Positions 7,527 to 9,315 of a DNA stretch of 9,315 nucleotides are shown here, one piece after another (the stretch's first letter is position 1; every line of letters begins with the position of its first letter). The notes under the pieces were generated by a model. The model was not told the DNA's origin and did no database searches. It saw nothing but the letters and a program-made list of their open reading frames with translations. Both the position numbers and the translations under genes were made by a program. Origin of the DNA: Planctomycetales bacterium (lineage in GTDB: Bacteria > Planctomycetota > Planctomycetia > Pirellulales > UBA7805); assembly GCA_011772275.1 (NCBI GenBank), contig WVZU01000211.1, forward strand, positions 3,037-12,351, given 5' to 3'.

Positions 7527-7751
7527 ATGATGCAGTTTGACCAGTTGGCGGCAACCGAAATACCGCCGCCGCCGGAAAACCTGAACGAAGCAGTTCACCA
7601 ACGGTTGAACCGGATCCTGGTCGTGCTGCATCTGTGCGACCTGTTCCTGCGGGCCCTGCCGGCGGTGGCCTTGATGTTTACCCAGCCGGTGCTGGCCTTT
7701 TTCAAATACAGTGTCACCGGGCGTTTTGATTTGAAAATCAGGCGGCGGTGA
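7527..7751 (+). CDS. Small hydrophobic protein paired with the sigma factor, function unknown
   Basis: The 74-residue product has a proline-rich N-terminus (PPPP at 13-16), an amphipathic stretch (about 20-40) and a hydrophobic segment (about 41-60) long enough to cross or enter the membrane. The C-terminus is very basic (RRR). GGAAAG about 8 bases before ATG 7527 supports the start. A second ATG follows directly at 7530 and could be used instead. The gene begins 18 bases after the sigma-factor stop, so it is almost certainly co-transcribed. I do not recognise the family. Position suggests a regulator or membrane partner of the sigma factor. It lacks the HxxxCxxC zinc motif of ZAS anti-sigma factors and is shorter than a typical anti-sigma. 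A role is inference from context only. Confidence 0.75.
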   Translation: MMQFDQLAATEIPPPPENLNEAVHQRLNRILVVLHLCDLFLRALPAVALMFTQPVLAFFKYSVTGRFDLKIRRR

Positions 7752-7850
7752 GTTCAAAGTTCCGCCTTGAGGCGGCGATCGTCAATCAGTTCGCCCCGTG
7801 GCCCGCCGCGCGTGCGGCAGGCACAAGACGTGGGCAAGTTTTTGTGTGAG
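7752..7850 (+). other. Leader region of the mechanosensitive channel gene with two hairpins
   Basis: Two inverted repeats lie ahead of the channel gene. CCGCC-TTGA-GGCGG at 7762-7775 is a short five-pair hairpin. A nine-position stem (7801-7809 with 7814-7822, one C-A mismatch, four-base loop GCGT) follows. Neither is followed directly by a T tract, although a run of five T occurs at 7840-7844. They could be weak termination or leader structures between the sigma-factor operon and the channel gene. No clear promoter is seen. Confidence 0.35.
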
Positions 7851-7856
7851 AGGAGG
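7851..7856 (+). promoter_or_regulatory. Perfect Shine-Dalgarno site that fixes the channel start
   Basis: AGGAGG, seven bases before ATG 7864, is the strongest ribosome binding site in the window. It decides against the in-frame GTG at 7798, which would add 22 Arg/Cys-rich residues encoded by the leader hairpin. Confidence 0.9.
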
Positions 7857-7863
7857 TAGAACG

Positions 7864-8754
7864 ATGTTTGCAGAACAAACCCAAGGTATGGGTCACGCAT
7901 TGGAAGGAGCTGGCAAGACCTTGACGGACACGACCCGCGAGTCGACGACGACGCTGGTCCAGAGCTTTACAGAATTCTGGAGCCAAATCGTGGCGCTGGC
8001 GCCCAAGTTCATCGCCGCCATCGTGATTTTGGTCGTCGGCTACCTGGTGGCTCGCCTGGTCGGCAAGGCCGTCACGACGATCGGTGAACGGATCGGATTG
8101 CAGCGGGGTGCCGAGCGGAGTGGGTTGGTCGAATCGATGCAGCAGGTGGGCATTCGGCGGACGGTGCCGCAAATTGTGGGGCTCATCTTTTTCTGGCTGC
8201 TGATGTGCGTCTTTCTGATGTCCGGCTTCAACGTGCTGGGCTGGGAAGCGGTCTCCGATGCTCTGCAAAACATCATCGGCTACATCCCCAACATCCTGGT
8301 GGCCACGGTGATGGTGGTGATCGGTTTGCTGGCCGCGGCCTTGTTGCGGGGCGTGATCGCCACCAGCGCCGATCGGGTCGGTTTGAGTTACGCTCAGCAG
8401 CTGGCCAACGGAGCCTATTACGTGCTGGCCTTGATCACCTTCCTGGCGGCTTTAAAGCACCTGGGAGTCGAACTGGTGCTGTTGAATAACCTGATCCTGA
8501 TCGCTGCGGGGGCCATGGCCGTCGGTTTTGCCCTGGCCTTCGGCCTGGGCGGACGCGATGTCATCGGCGGGATCCTGGCAGGCTATTACATTCGCCAGCG
8601 GATGCACGCCGGGGACCAGGTGCAGGTCGCCGAGCTGCGGGGTGTCGTGCGGGACGTGGGCCCGGTCGCGACCGTCATCGAAACGGAGGAAGATGGCTTG
8701 ACGCATCGGCGAAGCATCCCGAATGTAAAGATGCTGAACGAGGCCATTCGCTAG
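7864..8754 (+). CDS. MscS-family mechanosensitive ion channel protein (CmpX-like)
   Basis: The 296-residue inner-membrane protein has an N-terminal amphipathic helix (about 15-42) and hydrophobic spans at about 43-64, 101-123, 138-162, 182-198 and 205-228. The last span runs into the Gly/Ala-rich pore-type segment GFALAFGLGGRDVIGGILAG (221-240). After it comes the start of an MscS beta domain: GDQVQVAELRGVVRDVGPVATV at 250-271, then EDGLTHRRSIPN with the conserved IPN at 285-287. MscS channels open under membrane tension and relieve osmotic pressure. The repeated conserved TM-helix layout resembles Pseudomonas CmpX. The protein ends soon after the beta domain and lacks the large C-terminal cage of E. 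coli MscS. It has its own strong ribosome binding site and a terminator right behind, so it may be a single-gene unit or the last gene after the sigma-factor pair. Confidence 0.92.
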   Translation: MFAEQTQGMGHALEGAGKTLTDTTRESTTTLVQSFTEFWSQIVALAPKFIAAIVILVVGYLVARLVGKAVTTIGERIGLQRGAERSGLVESMQQVGIRRTVPQIVGLIFFWLLMCVFLMSGFNVLGWEAVSDALQNIIGYIPNILVATVMVVIGLLAAALLRGVIATSADRVGLSYAQQLANGAYYVLALITFLAALKHLGVELVLLNNLILIAAGAMAVGFALAFGLGGRDVIGGILAGYYIRQRMHAGDQVQVAELRGVVRDVGPVATVIETEEDGLTHRRSIPNVKMLNEAIR

Positions 8755-8773
8755 TTGTTCCCCGGCCAGGCAG

Positions 8774-8809
8774 GCGGAGCGTCGTGAAAACGGCGCTCCG
8801 CTTTTTTTT
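8774..8809 (+). terminator. Intrinsic terminator after the channel gene
   Basis: A 12-base-pair stem (8774-8785 with 8790-8801, one T-G wobble) closes on a GAAA tetraloop (8786-8789) and is followed directly by eight T (8802-8809). It starts 20 bases after the channel stop. It is oriented for the plus strand. On the minus strand the hairpin is followed by C/G-rich sequence, so it would not serve the convergent small gene. Confidence 0.93.
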
Positions 8810-8834
8810 ATCTTCACCCCGCCCACCCCACGGT

Positions 8835-9134
8835 TCAGCGAGGTCGCAACGGCGTGGGCGTACGTACCCCCTCGCCGATGCTGAGCTCCTCTACCTTGCC
8901 GTCGATCGTGACCAGGTACGAGCGTCCCTCCTGGCCGCGGATCAGTGCGGCCCCCTGGGCCGGGATGGCGAACCCGAAGCCTGCCTGCCATTGCTGGCGA
9001 ATGCCCTCGTCGCCAAAGCGGTCCTGAGCCTCGGCGGGCCGAGTGGCCTGGTAGCCGCCCGCCAGATAGCCGGCCAGGAACAGGGCCGCCGTGAGGGCCA
9101 AATAGCTGATCCGCTGCGCGATTTGCTGCCACAT
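8835..9134 (-). CDS. Small secreted or membrane-anchored protein, function unknown
   Basis: The 99-residue product starts with a signal-like segment: Q8-R9 then a hydrophobic core at about 10-28, followed by ATRPAEAQ, where AEA-Q (about 34-37) could be a signal peptidase site. If it is not cut, it would be a membrane anchor. The remaining about 60 residues read as a small soluble domain (AGFGFAIPAQGAALIRGQEG, then RSYLVTIDGKVEELSIGEGV, with beta-strand character) and end in a Pro/Arg-rich tail. I chose ATG 9134-9132 because GGAGAG lies about 9 bases upstream and the signal sequence starts there. An in-frame ATG at 9176 would add 14 charged residues before it and has no comparable site. It converges with the channel gene. 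I do not recognise the family. Confidence 0.75.
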   Translation of the reverse strand: MWQQIAQRISYLALTAALFLAGYLAGGYQATRPAEAQDRFGDEGIRQQWQAGFGFAIPAQGAALIRGQEGRSYLVTIDGKVEELSIGEGVRTPTPLRPR

Positions 9135-9209
9135 GGTTTCATCTCTCCATCGATTTTTAGAAGGGGGAAAGAACAAGGTCGGAACGTACCACGATCACCT
9201 GCAACGCCA

Positions 9210-9233
9210 AACGGCCCGCCAGGGCGGGCCGTT
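9210..9233 (-). terminator. GC-rich hairpin, possible terminator of a gene beyond the right edge
   Basis: A perfect 10-pair stem (9210-9219 with 9224-9233) closes on a four-base loop. On the minus strand it is followed by only TTT (counting the last two stem bases) before G, so the T tract is poor. It lies between the small exported gene and whatever lies to the right. It is best read as a degenerate terminator or 3'-end structure for minus-strand transcription entering from the right. Confidence 0.35.
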
Positions 9234-9289
9234 GGAGCTGAAAATTTACTGGGCCCAGGCCGGCCGCCGTCAGGCAGCGGCAAAAACTG

Positions 9290-9315
9290 CTAACCCTCTT
9301 CCGCCAGGCTTTTCA
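9290..9315 (-). CDS. Possible C-terminal end of a minus-strand gene running in from the right
   Basis: On the minus strand, one frame entering from the right edge reads KSLAEEG and then stops at TAG (9292-9290), about 57 bases before the GC-rich hairpin. Another frame reads on to GLAVFAAA and stops near 9275. Either could be the last residues of a gene, but only 7-14 codons are visible, so this is a placeholder and not a supported gene. Confidence 0.15.

Noticed and set aside
7798..7863. GTG start at 7798 for the channel protein
   Set aside because: The extra 22 residues come from a hairpin-forming leader, and a perfect AGGAGG is placed correctly for ATG 7864.
1..9315. A defence system, mobile element, CRISPR array, prophage or tRNA-linked island
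   Set aside because: I saw no transposase, integrase, nuclease or toxin-antitoxin gene, no spaced repeats, no terminal inverted repeats and no tRNA in the window. The only tandem repeat is the in-frame one in the S1 gene.

Overview
The window looks like chromosomal DNA from a planctomycete, probably of the Pirellulales type. This is judged from gene style rather than a marker gene: GC-rich DNA (roughly 60% by eye), a very large membrane Ser/Thr kinase fused to a class III cyclase domain and a TPR-like tail, an ECF sigma factor followed by a tiny membrane protein, and a ribosomal S1-like protein with a long disordered N-terminus. There are no RNA genes, CRISPR arrays, insertion sequences or phage genes.

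Layout. (1) Positions 1-4752, minus strand, hold three tightly packed genes that read as one operon, in transcription order: an AlgH/UPF0301 protein (4752-4201), a 1105-residue cyclase-kinase-TPR membrane protein (4182-865) and a sulfotransferase (847 to beyond the left edge). The gaps are 18 and 17 bases. (2) Positions 4753-5015 form the divergent intergenic region, with overlapping opposed promoter-like elements around 4788-4838. (3) Positions 5016-6662, plus strand, encode a four-domain S1 protein with an in-frame 15-bp tandem repeat. (4) Positions 6951-7751, plus strand, encode an ECF sigma factor (TTG start) and, 18 bases later, a 74-residue membrane protein. (5) Positions 7864-8754, plus strand, encode an MscS-type channel with a perfect AGGAGG ribosome binding site and a strong intrinsic terminator. 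(6) Positions 9134-8835, minus strand, encode a small exported or membrane-anchored protein of unknown function. The last 180 bases hold a GC-rich hairpin and possibly the tail of another minus-strand gene.

How the parts may work together. The left operon is the most suggestive unit. One protein carries a cytoplasmic cyclase-fold domain with two altered catalytic positions, an intact-looking protein kinase domain, one membrane span and about 540 extracytoplasmic residues of helical repeats. A PAPS-type sulfotransferase is co-transcribed behind it. A signalling link to sulfation of a cell-surface or metabolite target is plausible but is inference. The sigma factor/small membrane protein pair could be a compact regulatory unit. 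The S1 protein and the channel look like ordinary housekeeping and stress genes.
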